Of a stretch of DNA of 64,000 bases, positions 21,858 through 29,867 are shown one piece after another; within the stretch, counting starts at the first letter, position 1, and every line of letters begins with the position of its first letter. Under the pieces are notes generated by a model. It saw only the letters and a list, made by a program, of their open reading frames with translations, did no database searches and was not told the DNA's origin. Source of the DNA: Actinoplanes cyaneus (GTDB lineage: Bacteria > Actinomycetota > Actinomycetes > Mycobacteriales > Micromonosporaceae); the NCBI RefSeq assembly GCF_016862095.1, contig NZ_BOMH01000058.1, positions 62,001 to 126,000 of the forward strand. Direction: 5' to 3'. A program made the position numbers and the translations under genes.

Positions 21858-23720
21858 TCAGGCGGCCGCGAACTGCGTGCGGTAGAGCTCCTCGTACCGT
21901 CCGCCCGCCTCCAGCAGGGCGTCGTGGGTGCCACGTTCCACCACGCGGCCCTCCTCGATCACCAGGATCTGGTCGGCGGCGCGGACCGTGGACAACCGGT
22001 GCGCGATCACCACCGCGGTCCGCCCGGCCAGGGCTTCGGCGAGCGCGGCCTGCACCGCCTGCTCGGAGGTCGAGTCCAGGTGCGCGGTCGCCTCGTCGAG
22101 CACCACGACCCGCGGCTTGGCCAGCAACAACCGCGCGATCGTGAGCCGCTGCCGCTCCCCGCCGGACAATCGGTACCCCCGCTCGCCGATCACCGTGTCC
22201 AACCCGTCCGGCAGGGACTTGACCAGGTCGGCGATGCGGGCCCGCTCCAGCACCTCCCACACCTCCGCCTCGGTCGCCTCCGGCCGGGCCAGGAGCAGAT
22301 TCGCCCGCACCGAGTCGTGGAACAGGTGCCCGTCCTGCGTGACCATGCCGAGCGTGTCCCGCAGCGACGCGGCGGTCAGGTCCCGCACGTCCACCCCGGC
22401 CAGCCGGACCGCGCCCTCGCCCGCGTCGTAGAGTCGCGGCAGCAGGCTCGCCATCGTGGACTTGCCCGCCCCGGACGACCCCACCAGGGCGATCATCTCC
22501 CCCGGGGAGGCCTTGAACGTCACCCCGTGCAGCACCTCCGTCCCGCCGCGGGTGTCCAGCGTGGCCACCTCCTCGAGCGAGGCGAGCGACACCTTGTCGG
22601 CCGACGGATACGCGAACCGCACCGCGTCGAACTCCACCGACACCGGCCCGTCCGGCACCGCCCGCGCGTCCGGCTTCTCCTCGATCAGCGGCTTCAGGTC
22701 GAGCACCTCGAACACCCGCTCGAAACTGACCAGCGCGCTCATCACCTCGACCCGCGCGCTGGCCAGCGAGGTCAGCGGCGCGTACAGCCGGGTCAGCAGG
22801 ATGGCGAGCGCGACCACGTTGCCCGGGTCGAGCGTGCCGCGCAGCGCGTAGTACCCCCCGAGGCCGTAGACCAGCGCGACCGCGACACCGGAGACCGACA
22901 CCAGCGCGGTCAGGAAGATCCACTGCGTCATCGCGGTCCGCACCCCGATGTCACGCACCCGCCGCGCCCGCGCCGCGAACTCGGCCGACTCGGCATCCGG
23001 CCGCCCGTAGAGCTTCACCAGCGTCGCGCCCGGCGCCGAGAACCGCTCGGTCATCTGCGTGTTCATCGCCGCGTTGTGCTCCGCGGCCTCCCGCTCCAGC
23101 TTCGCCAGCTTCCCGCCCATCCGCCGCGCCGGCCAGACGAAGATCGGCAGCAGCACCAGCGCCAGCAGCGTGATCTGCCACGAGATCCCGATCATCACGA
23201 CCAGCGTCAGGATCAGCGTCACGATGTTGCCGACCACCCCGGACAGCGTGTCGCTGAACGCCCGCTGCGCCCCGAGCACGTCATTGTTCAGCCGGCTGAC
23301 GAGCGCGCCCGTCCGCGTCCGGGTGAAGAACGCGACAGGCATCCGCTGAACGTGATCGAAAACGGCCGTCCGCAGATCCAGAATCAGCCCCTCGCCGATG
23401 CGCGAGGAAAACCACCGCTGCACCAGCCCCAGCCCGGACTCGGCGAGCGCCACCACCCCGATCGCCACCGCCAGCATGACGACCAGATCGGTGGCGGCGC
23501 CGTCGACGATCGCGTCCACCACCCGCCCGGCGAGCACCGGAACGGCCACCCCGAGCACCGCGGTCACCACGCTGACCAGCAGGAACCCGGTGAGGGCCCG
23601 CCGGTGTGGCCGGGCGAAGCGGGCGATGCGTCTCAGTGCGGCCCGCGAGAACGGTCGTTTGTCCTCCTGCTGGTGCATCGCGTGGTACATCGAATTCCAG
23701 GCCGCCATCTCCATGCTCAT
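21858..23720 (-). CDS. ABC exporter, fused membrane and ATPase domains (ABCB type)
   Basis: A 620-residue half transporter. Six transmembrane helices lie within ~45-340, followed by an ATPase domain with complete motifs: Walker A LVGSSGAGKSTMASLLP, Q-loop VTQDGHLFHDSV, signature RLSGGERQRLTIARLLL, Walker B RVVVLDEATAHLDS, and H-loop VIAHRLSTVR. It probably works as a homodimer exporting lipids, peptides or drugs. No partner half gene is adjacent. A 20-bp palindrome lies in the promoter. Several ATGs crowd the start (23720, 23714, 23708); the first is kept. Confidence 0.92.
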   Translation of the reverse strand: MSMEMAAWNSMYHAMHQQEDKRPFSRAALRRIARFARPHRRALTGFLLVSVVTAVLGVAVPVLAGRVVDAIVDGAATDLVVMLAVAIGVVALAESGLGLVQRWFSSRIGEGLILDLRTAVFDHVQRMPVAFFTRTRTGALVSRLNNDVLGAQRAFSDTLSGVVGNIVTLILTLVVMIGISWQITLLALVLLPIFVWPARRMGGKLAKLEREAAEHNAAMNTQMTERFSAPGATLVKLYGRPDAESAEFAARARRVRDIGVRTAMTQWIFLTALVSVSGVAVALVYGLGGYYALRGTLDPGNVVALAILLTRLYAPLTSLASARVEVMSALVSFERVFEVLDLKPLIEEKPDARAVPDGPVSVEFDAVRFAYPSADKVSLASLEEVATLDTRGGTEVLHGVTFKASPGEMIALVGSSGAGKSTMASLLPRLYDAGEGAVRLAGVDVRDLTAASLRDTLGMVTQDGHLFHDSVRANLLLARPEATEAEVWEVLERARIADLVKSLPDGLDTVIGERGYRLSGGERQRLTIARLLLAKPRVVVLDEATAHLDSTSEQAVQAALAEALAGRTAVVIAHRLSTVRAADQILVIEEGRVVERGTHDALLEAGGRYEELYRTQFAAA

Positions 23721-23734
23721 GCGGGCACCGTTTC

Positions 23735-23754
23735 ACCTCACCCTTGGTTGAGGT
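23735..23754. promoter_or_regulatory. 20-bp palindrome ACCTCACCC-TT-GGTTGAGGT
   Basis: Nearly perfect (8 of 9 pairs), 15 bp upstream of the ABC exporter start and overlapping a minus-strand TTGACC (-35). CCTCA/TGAGG arms recall MerR-class operators; the regulator is not in this window. Confidence 0.45.
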
Positions 23755-23985
23755 CAAGCGGTTTACTGCACATTCAAGATCTTTTATGTCCGATCTCCGC
23801 TGTGGTCCTTGTCCGCTGCTCCCGCGGGGACCCTTGCGGGCTTCGCAGGGCCGTGGCCGGCCCAGAACGCGAAACCCTCCAGGGCGGCCTCCGTGGCGGG
23901 GCACGGTCAGACCAGGACCCTATGGAAGTGACGCCCATGGCCGGGCGCGATCCGGCTCCACGCGAGGCCGCGCCCCGCCGCCCCG

Positions 23986-24036
23986 GCTGGTTCTCACGGT
24001 CGTCGTTCGTCCCTCATGACGACCGTGAGAACCAGC
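23986..24036. repeat. hairpin element, copy B (51-nt core)
   Basis: Arms 23986-24004 and 24018-24036 pair perfectly (19 bp) around a 13-nt loop. It has the same length and ends (GCTGGTTCTCA/TGAGAACCAGC) and loop type (TTCGT-CCTCAT) as 18040-18090, but with covarying stem positions. The rest of the gap 23721-24060 shows no gene. Confidence 0.85.
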
Positions 24037-24060
24037 TCGGGACTGCGAGGGCCGTGGCTG

Positions 24061-25080
24061 TCAGGGGTGGCGCAGGGGCGGCTCGGCCGGGAGCTGGGGC
24101 GTCGTCAGCATCGACTTGACGCTCTGGGCCAGCGCCGCCGCCGAGTTCGCCGGGAACCGCAGCGGGTCGACGGCCGGCATCAGCGGCCACCCGCAGGTCG
24201 CCCGGCTGATGCGGGACAGGCGGGCCGGCCCCGGATGGCGGATGGCGTCGATGCCGAGGAGCCAGGCCGCGTTGTCGTACGCCATGCCGAAGTGCTCCAC
24301 CGTCTCCAGCGGGCACAGGTCCTGGACCGCGACGTTGGTGACATTCGGCGCGGCCGGGAGGGCCGACAACCCGTACGGCAGGATGATCTCGTCATAGCGC
24401 GTGTAGATCTGCGTGTAACTCACCCCGGGCCACGTCTGGGGGCCGTCGTTGAGCGCGGTCAGGAACGCCGAGCCGGCCCGCTGCTGCCAGTACGCCGCCG
24501 AGCAGACCGTCTGCGCCGCGCACTGCACGTCGAACTCCTTGGTGCCGTGGTTGGACGCGGCCAGCGACACGTAGTCGTCGACCATCGCGCGGGTGTCCGG
24601 GTAGTACTTCATCGCCCACCGGCCGATCATCCCGCCCTGGCTGTGGCCGAGCAGGTCGATCCGCGTACCGGCAAGGCGGTGGAGGTGGCGGATGGCGTGC
24701 ACGACGTGCTCGGCGGCGACCTGGATGTCGCCGTTCCCGCTGTCGGGCAGATCCACGTCGCAGTGCGCGCGGCCCTCGGCGTCGAACGCGCGGTCCCAGT
24801 TCCAGGAGAAGTTCGCCCGCGAGTTGGACGTGGTGCCGTGGATCAGCAGGACCGGGGTGCGGCCGGCCCGGGCACTGGCCGCCGGGTTCCCGGTGCAGTG
24901 CAGCGTGGCGGGCGGTGCGGGGTCAACCGGTGCGGGATTCACCGGCGCGGAGGGGACGGCCAGCAGGGCGGCGGCAAGCAAGATCGGGAGAGTCACGACG
25001 TACGGAACGAGCCGGCCGCGACCTCGGTTGCCGGATCGGGGCGAGCAACAGCACGGACGCCGTGACGCCGAGCGCGACAC
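24061..25080 (-). CDS. secreted triacylglycerol lipase/esterase (alpha/beta hydrolase)
   Basis: A 339-residue secreted hydrolase of the actinobacterial lipase class 2/EstA kind. A very basic N-terminus with RRPCCC, then a hydrophobic signal (~26-45, PYVVTLPILLAAALLAVPSAP) and a Pro-rich linker. The catalytic core has TPVLLIHGTTSNSRANFSWNWD (oxyanion HG), Ser in DLLGHSQGGMIGRWAM near residue 165, and the conserved VSLAASNHGT. Paired Cys residues suggest disulfides. GTG 25080 lacks a good ribosome-binding site; GTG 24996 would give a shorter signal peptide. A 10-bp inverted repeat lies just upstream. Confidence 0.85.
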   Translation of the reverse strand: MSRSASRRPCCCSPRSGNRGRGRLVPYVVTLPILLAAALLAVPSAPVNPAPVDPAPPATLHCTGNPAASARAGRTPVLLIHGTTSNSRANFSWNWDRAFDAEGRAHCDVDLPDSGNGDIQVAAEHVVHAIRHLHRLAGTRIDLLGHSQGGMIGRWAMKYYPDTRAMVDDYVSLAASNHGTKEFDVQCAAQTVCSAAYWQQRAGSAFLTALNDGPQTWPGVSYTQIYTRYDEIILPYGLSALPAAPNVTNVAVQDLCPLETVEHFGMAYDNAAWLLGIDAIRHPGPARLSRISRATCGWPLMPAVDPLRFPANSAAALAQSVKSMLTTPQLPAEPPLRHP

Positions 25081-25090
25081 CCGCCAGGAT

Positions 25091-25128
25091 CACTCCGATG
25101 TGATGAAAACCGGTCACGCATCGGAGTG
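25091..25128. repeat. inverted repeat CACTCCGATG-N18-CATCGGAGTG
   Basis: Perfect 10-bp arms (25091-25100, 25119-25128) with an inner TGA/TCA pair, 11 bp upstream of the lipase start. It could be an operator or a 5' UTR hairpin. Confidence 0.45.
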
Positions 25129-25215
25129 GCACGGGCCGGCGCGAGAACCGGGGGTGGGGACAGCCCCACCCGAGACGGGGGCTCGCCTGGTGTCGCGCGA
25201 CGGTCTGACGGCCGC

Positions 25216-25404
25216 GGCGGCGTCGGGTACCAGCTCAAGGACCGGGTGCTGGACGCCGACGATTTCATGGAATCGCTCACCCGGGTGGCGAACGGTGTCA
25301 CCGCGCTCGACCCGGCCGTCGTCGCCAAGCTGCTCGGCGCGCCGCGGCGCGCCGAGCAGCTTGGCGTCCTCACCTACCTGGGCGCGTCCGCTCCGGGCGA
25401 CTGA
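25216..25404 (+). pseudogene. remnant of NarL/FixJ-type response regulator
   Basis: The plus-strand frame here reads GVGYQLKDRVLDADDF, MESLTRVANGVTALDPAVVAKLLG and GVLT, which is the beta5-alpha5 end of a response-regulator receiver domain and the linker leading to LTPRE of a LuxR HTH. The receiver Asp, the start, and the whole HTH are missing; the frame ends in unrelated sequence. It is therefore a decayed fragment. A 44-bp perfect palindrome occupies its 3' part, and it abuts the convergent membrane-protein gene. Confidence 0.6.
25323..25366. repeat. perfect 44-bp palindrome without spacer
   Basis: 22-bp arms meet at 25344/25345 (CGCCAAGCTGCTCGGCGCGC plus CG, then its exact complement). 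It starts 3 bp past the stop of the minus-strand gene 25370-26413 and may act as its terminator; the absence of a loop is unusual. Confidence 0.9.
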
Positions 25405-26413
25405 CCCGGGCGCCGCACGCGTCGCACCGGGTGACGGGTGACCGGCGGCGCAGCGTCAGCGCCAGCAGGAGCAGGGCGGGTGCGACGATCGCGATGACCA
25501 GGGCTGACCCGGCGAGGGCGGCGTAGGTCGCGTTCGGGGCGCCGGCCGCGACGCTGGTCACGTTGCGGGCGATCGTGTCCAGCAGGAGCATGCCGATCGG
25601 GGCGCCCAGCGCGAGCAGCGTCCAGCCGCCGCGATAGTCCTCGCGGACCGCCAGGCCGATCGCGAGCAGCAGCGCGGCGATCAGCAGCACGGCGCCGGCG
25701 GTGGGCAGCAGCACCGGCGCGGCCCAGCGGTAGTCGGCTCCAGGTGTGTCGGCGGGCTGGTTCAGGTAGCCGGCCGGGACGAGCCACCCCAGGACGGGAG
25801 CGACCCCGGCGGCGATCGGCAGCAGCCGGACCCACAACGAGGAGGAACTGAGGCGGCGCGGGCCCGGAACGGCGCCGATCGGGGCCGGCACGGTGGCGGC
25901 CAGGGCCACCACGCCCAGGGCGAACTGGGGGAGCAGCACGAAGAGCGGCGGACGGTACTGCCCGAGAAGCGCCGCGACCGGGACGACGGCAGCGGTGAAC
26001 AGCAGCGCCGCACCGATGGCGTGCCGGGTCCAGCGGCCCGGCGACAGCACGTGCGTCACGGCCGCCAGCAGCCACGCCGTCCACACCACACCACCCGGCG
26101 AGAGGAACGGGCCGAACCCGGGGCAGTAGACCGTCGTCGGTGTGGTCACCTCCACCACGAACCAGCCGGTGGCGAGAGCGGTCAGCATGATCAGCGACAG
26201 GACGCCGGCGAGCCGGGCCCCCGCCTCCAGACCGGTCGCCCGGACACGTTCCCGCAGCCCGCCCGCCGCCAGATCGGTGACGTCGGCGAACGCGGGCCGG
26301 CGCCGGCCCGGGGCGGCGAACTCCAGATACGTCCCGACGATCTCGGCCTGCCGTGGACCGGCCGGGTAGAACCAGCGCACCAGGCGGGCATAGTGGCGCT
26401 CCAGGTCGGTCAT
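25370..26413 (-). CDS. multi-pass membrane protein paired with PadR regulator
   Basis: A 347-residue protein: cytosolic N-terminus LERHYARLVRWFYPAGPRQAEIVGTYLEFAAPG, typical of proteins encoded next to PadR genes, then about seven to eight hydrophobic helices (~65-85, 105-122, 130-150, 155-178, 190-212, 235-260, 265-290, 300-325) and a C-terminal CDACGARVSRPE with a CxxC knuckle. It overlaps the PadR gene by 4 nt. Function unknown; such pairs often respond to membrane-active compounds. Confidence 0.75.
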   Translation of the reverse strand: MTDLERHYARLVRWFYPAGPRQAEIVGTYLEFAAPGRRRPAFADVTDLAAGGLRERVRATGLEAGARLAGVLSLIMLTALATGWFVVEVTTPTTVYCPGFGPFLSPGGVVWTAWLLAAVTHVLSPGRWTRHAIGAALLFTAAVVPVAALLGQYRPPLFVLLPQFALGVVALAATVPAPIGAVPGPRRLSSSSLWVRLLPIAAGVAPVLGWLVPAGYLNQPADTPGADYRWAAPVLLPTAGAVLLIAALLLAIGLAVREDYRGGWTLLALGAPIGMLLLDTIARNVTSVAAGAPNATYAALAGSALVIAIVAPALLLLALTLRRRSPVTRCDACGARVSRPERTRPGR

Positions 26414-26751
26414 ACCATCCCTCCGGCGAGCTCGGCCCGGACGCGCAGCCGGGAGCTGGCCGCCTCGACGTTGCGCCGCATCCGCTCGGTCTCCTCGGCC
26501 AGGACCGTCGCGCCGGGCGTGGACAGCCGGTAGTAACGGCGCAGGCGCCCGTCGACGGTCTCCTCCCGGTCGGCCTCGACCAGGCCGGCGTCGGTGAGCC
26601 GGTCCAGCGCGCCGTAGAGCGTGCCGGGCCGCAGCGCGATCCGCCCTTCGGACAGCCGGTCGACCTCGGCGATCAGCCCGTAGCCGTGCAACGGCTCCCC
26701 GGCGAGCGCGGTCAGGATCAGAAACGTCGGTTCCCGCAGTGGCATCTCCAC
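26410..26751 (-). CDS. PadR-family transcriptional regulator
   Basis: A 113-residue winged-helix regulator: EPTFLILTALAGEPLHGYGLIAEVDRLSEGRIALRPGTLYGALDRLTDAGLVEAD is the classic PadR HTH and wing, followed by a short dimerisation helix. TATATT (26758-26763, minus strand) lies six bases before GTG 26751, so a leaderless start there is preferred; ATG 26745 two codons on is the alternative but has GGAG with no spacing. It is co-transcribed with the membrane protein and probably autoregulates. Confidence 0.88.
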   Translation of the reverse strand: MEMPLREPTFLILTALAGEPLHGYGLIAEVDRLSEGRIALRPGTLYGALDRLTDAGLVEADREETVDGRLRRYYRLSTPGATVLAEETERMRRNVEAASSRLRVRAELAGGMV

Positions 26752-26792
26752 GCCCGCAATATATCGGCTGCGAAGGTATGGCGGAAGTCCAC

Positions 26793-28028
26793 TCAGGAGA
26801 TCGCGAGGGTGACCACGGCGCCGCCGGTGGGGGCGGCGCTGACCTCGAAGGACGTGGCGACCTGGCGGGCGATGTCGAGGCCCAGGCCGGTGGAGTCGCC
26901 GCCGGAGGAGCCCCGCTCGGCCGCCGACGGCGGGAAGCCCGGGCCCTCGTCGGCGACCGTGAGGATCGCGCCGCCGGCCGGGTGGGCGGTGAGGGTGACC
27001 GCGAACGGCGTCTCGTCCGGCGTGTGCGCGAAGACGTTTCCGAGCAACGCGTCCAGCGCCGCCGCGAGGTCGTCGGCGGCGACCGCGACCGGCAGCGGCC
27101 CGTCCGGGAGTGATTCGGTGACCGCGCGCCCGGTGTCCTCGGCCAGGACCCGCCAGAACGCGACCCGATCGGCGACCACCGCGGTCGCGTCGCACTGCGC
27201 GGCGGACGCCGACATCTCCCGCCGGGCCTGCTGGATCACCGCGGTGACCGCCCGGGCCACGCCGTCGGCGGCCGACGCGACGCGGGCCGCCTCGTCCGGG
27301 TCACGCAGCGACTCGGCCTCCAGCCGCAGCGCGGTCAGCGGTGTCCGCAGCCGGTGCGACAGGTCGGCGACCCGTTCGCGTTCCGCGGCGAGCAGGTCCT
27401 GGATCCGTCCGGCGAGATGGTTCAGGGCGCCGGCCACCTCGCGCAGCTCGGGGGGACCGGCGGGTGCGGCGCGGGCGGTCAGTTCGGCGCCGGCGAGACG
27501 GTGCGAGACGTCGCTGAGCTGGGTGATCGGCGCGACGATGGTGCGGGCGAGACGGTCGGCGACGGCCAGGCCTACCAGGAGCAGGGCGATGCCGAGCCCG
27601 GCCAGGGTCAGCCAGGCCCGGGACACGCCGCGCGTGAGCTCGGCGTTCGTCACCACCGTCCGTACCACCGAAGTCCCTGATCTTCCGACGACCGGAACCA
27701 CCAGTTCCCGCCCGGCGCCGGTGGCGACCGTCAGCGCCTGCCCATCGGCGGCGGCCAGCCGGACCGCGGGCGTCGCCGTCGCGGGCGCGCCGACGGGCGT
27801 GCCGTCGGGAAGGAAGACCGTCACCGGTACGGCCGTGGCGGTCACCGCCAGTTGCAGCGTCAACACGTCACCGCCGGCGAGGGGGACGATCGCCTGCACG
27901 ACCGCGTTCGCCCGGTTCATCGCCTGCTCGTGCGCGACCTGCCGGAGCAGCAGCGCGATCGGCACGAGGAAGGCCAGCAGCACCAGCACCGTGGTCGCGG
28001 CGACCAGCAGCGTCAGTCGCGCCCTCAC
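26793..28028 (-). CDS. sensor histidine kinase (OmpR-type system)
   Basis: 411 residues: helix 1 (~8-30), extracytoplasmic sensor (~32-138), helix 2 (~139-160), HAMP (~160-213), HisKA with His225 (ADLSHRLRTPLTALRLEAESL), and HATPase with N box ALDALLGNVFAHTPD, DEGPGFP and STGLGLDIARQV. GTG 28028 overlaps the response-regulator stop (GTGA). The sensor region contains VTVFLPDGTPVG, resembling stress-sensing kinases of actinomycetes. Signal unknown. Confidence 0.92.
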   Translation of the reverse strand: MRARLTLLVAATTVLVLLAFLVPIALLLRQVAHEQAMNRANAVVQAIVPLAGGDVLTLQLAVTATAVPVTVFLPDGTPVGAPATATPAVRLAAADGQALTVATGAGRELVVPVVGRSGTSVVRTVVTNAELTRGVSRAWLTLAGLGIALLLVGLAVADRLARTIVAPITQLSDVSHRLAGAELTARAAPAGPPELREVAGALNHLAGRIQDLLAAERERVADLSHRLRTPLTALRLEAESLRDPDEAARVASAADGVARAVTAVIQQARREMSASAAQCDATAVVADRVAFWRVLAEDTGRAVTESLPDGPLPVAVAADDLAAALDALLGNVFAHTPDETPFAVTLTAHPAGGAILTVADEGPGFPPSAAERGSSGGDSTGLGLDIARQVATSFEVSAAPTGGAVVTLAIS

Positions 28029-28708
28029 GACGGCTCGCTCAGCTTGACGCCGACCCCGCGGACCGTGTGCAGGTAGCGCGGCTCCTGCGCGGTCTCCCCG
28101 AGTTTGCGCCGCAGCCACGACAGGTGCACGTCGACGGTCTTGTCCGCCCCGCCGTAGGGCACCTGCCACACCTCGCTGAGCAGCTCCCGCTTGGTGACGA
28201 CCTGCCCGGCCCGCAACGCCAGGTGGTGCAGCAGGTCGAACTCGCGCGGGGTGAGGTCGACCGCGGTGCCGTCCAGGGCCACCTCGCGGGCGGCCACGTC
28301 GATGCGCAGGCCACCGACCACGAGCGCCGGATCGGCGTCGCCGGGGGAGGACCCCCGCCGCAGTACGGCCCGGATCCGCGCGTCGAGCTGCGCGGCCGTG
28401 AACGGCTTCACCACGTAGTCGTCGGCGCCCGCGTCGAGCAGCCGGACCATCTCGGTCTCCTCGTCGCGCGCGGTCGCGATGATCACCGGGATGCGGCTGA
28501 CCGCCCGCAGCATCCGCAGCAGCTCCCGCCCGTCGAGATCGGGCAGGCCCAGGTCCAGGACGATCAGATCCGGTCGCTCGGCCAGCGCGGTCTGCAGGCC
28601 GTCCATCGCGGCCGGCGACGCCGCCACGGCGTGCCCGCGGTCGCGCAGGGCGCGCAGCAGGGTGTTCCGGATCGCCGGATCGTCCTCGATCAACAGGAGT
28701 CTCGCCAC
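28025..28708 (-). CDS. OmpR/PhoB-family response regulator
   Basis: 227 residues: receiver with acidic pocket EDD (8-10), phospho-acceptor Asp52 (LIVLDLGLPDLDG), Thr/Lys switch residues (ATARDEE, DDYVVKPF), and a C-terminal winged helix (DLTPREFDLLHHLALRAGQVVTKRELL, GGADKTVDVHLSWLRRKLGE). It pairs with the overlapping histidine kinase. Divergently placed gene 28810-29241 is a likely target by position. Confidence 0.95.
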   Translation of the reverse strand: MARLLLIEDDPAIRNTLLRALRDRGHAVAASPAAMDGLQTALAERPDLIVLDLGLPDLDGRELLRMLRAVSRIPVIIATARDEETEMVRLLDAGADDYVVKPFTAAQLDARIRAVLRRGSSPGDADPALVVGGLRIDVAAREVALDGTAVDLTPREFDLLHHLALRAGQVVTKRELLSEVWQVPYGGADKTVDVHLSWLRRKLGETAQEPRYLHTVRGVGVKLSEPS

Positions 28709-28809
28709 GGCTGCAAGGTAACCGCTTCCCGCGCCGGGCGGGACGTTCTTAACCTTGCCTTATCCCTGTCCCGGGGGCGGCTTGGCGTTCACGGGCGCAT
28801 AGTGGCCCG

Positions 28810-29241
28810 GTGAGTCAGACGGGACAGCGTGCGGTGATCGTCGCGGGATGGTTGGTGGCGGCGATCCTCGCCGTGCTGGTCGGGGTGGTCGGCATCGGGC
28901 TGGTCGGGCTGACCGGCCGGGAGGCAGACACGATGAGCGAGGCGGACGTCGAGCAGGCGCTGGGCGAGGTGCCGGCGACCGCGCCCCCGTCCGCAACCCC
29001 CGCCGGGGAGCCGTCCCCGTCCGCCGTCAGCCGGGAGCAGTCGTTCCGGACCCGCGGCGGGACGGTCGTCGCCGGCTGCGACGGGATCGTCTCGATGTCG
29101 CCGGCGCAGGGTTTCGGCGTGCACGAGAGGCGGCAGTCCGAAGGGGAGTTCCGCGGCGTCCGGGACGATCACGTGCGCGTGAAGGTAGAGCTGACCTGTG
29201 TCGACGGCGTCCCGCACATCGACGAGCGGGACGACGACTGA
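28810..29241 (+). CDS. small single-pass exported protein, unknown
   Basis: 143 residues: one N-terminal hydrophobic helix (~9-34, VIVAGWLVAAILAVLVGVVGIGLVGL), a Pro/Ser linker (55-72), and a small extracellular domain with two Cys (VVAGCDGIVSM, ELTCVDGV) likely bridged, ending in IDERDDD. GTG 28810 lies six bases after CATAGT, suggesting leaderless translation. It diverges from the OmpR-type two-component system and may be its target or an accessory sensor. No known family is recognised. Confidence 0.7.
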   Translation: MSQTGQRAVIVAGWLVAAILAVLVGVVGIGLVGLTGREADTMSEADVEQALGEVPATAPPSATPAGEPSPSAVSREQSFRTRGGTVVAGCDGIVSMSPAQGFGVHERRQSEGEFRGVRDDHVRVKVELTCVDGVPHIDERDDD

Positions 29242-29292
29242 CGGGCCGGGTGGCGGCTTCTCCCGGGGAGAGGCTCCATCTAGGGTGTCGAG

Positions 29293-29820
29293 GTGCCTCG
29301 ATCATCGTTGACCGCCGTTGCCCGTTCCGCGACCAGCGCCGATGCCGATCGGATCGCGGAGATCTGCACCATGGCGTACCGGGCGGCGTACAGCGAGTTG
29401 TTGCCGGCCGGCTACATCGACCGGACCTCCGACATCTACTTCGGTACGGCCCGGGTCGCCCGCCAGGTGCCGCCGAACCCGCCGAAGTGGTTCGGCTACC
29501 AGGTCGCCGAGGAGGACGGGCGGCTGGTCGGCGCGGCCGGTGGCGGGATGACCGGCGCCGGGGTGGGCGAGCTGCACCTGATCTACCTGGATCCGGCCGA
29601 GCGCGGGCGCGGACTCGGCACGCTGCTGCTGGACCGGGTGATCGAGCAGATCCGGTCGGCGGGCGGGACCGAGGTGTGGCTGTCGGTGTTCCTCGGGGAC
29701 GGCGAGGGCATCGGGTTCTACCGGTCGCGCGGATTCCAGCCGGTGGAGACGGTGCAGGCTGATCTGTCGCGGACCGACGACCACATCCGTAGCCTCCGCA
29801 TGCGCCGGGTCCTGGACTGA
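29293..29820 (+). CDS. GNAT family N-acetyltransferase
   Basis: A 175-residue acetyltransferase: the acetyl-CoA site is ELHLIYLDPAERGRGLGTLLLDRVIEQIR (R-G-x-G-L/T) at about residues 95-122, followed by TEVWLSVFLGDGEGIGFYRSRGFQPVE. The N-terminal ATSADADRIAEICTMAYRAAYSELLP fits substrate-side helices. GTG 29293 follows TAGGGT (29281-29286) by six bases with no ribosome-binding site, so it is probably leaderless. Substrate unknown. Confidence 0.9.
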   Translation: MPRSSLTAVARSATSADADRIAEICTMAYRAAYSELLPAGYIDRTSDIYFGTARVARQVPPNPPKWFGYQVAEEDGRLVGAAGGGMTGAGVGELHLIYLDPAERGRGLGTLLLDRVIEQIRSAGGTEVWLSVFLGDGEGIGFYRSRGFQPVETVQADLSRTDDHIRSLRMRRVLD

Positions 29821-29867
29821 CGCAAGGCGGATAAACCGGTTCCGGGCGGGCGGTGGGAAAGGGCAGG

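Noticed and set aside
24923..25132. Small minus-strand frame with one hydrophobic stretch (HIGVILAGVALGVTASVLLL) overlapping the lipase start
   Set aside because: Out of frame with the lipase, no ribosome-binding site, and it runs through the 10-bp inverted repeat; possible but unsupported as a gene.
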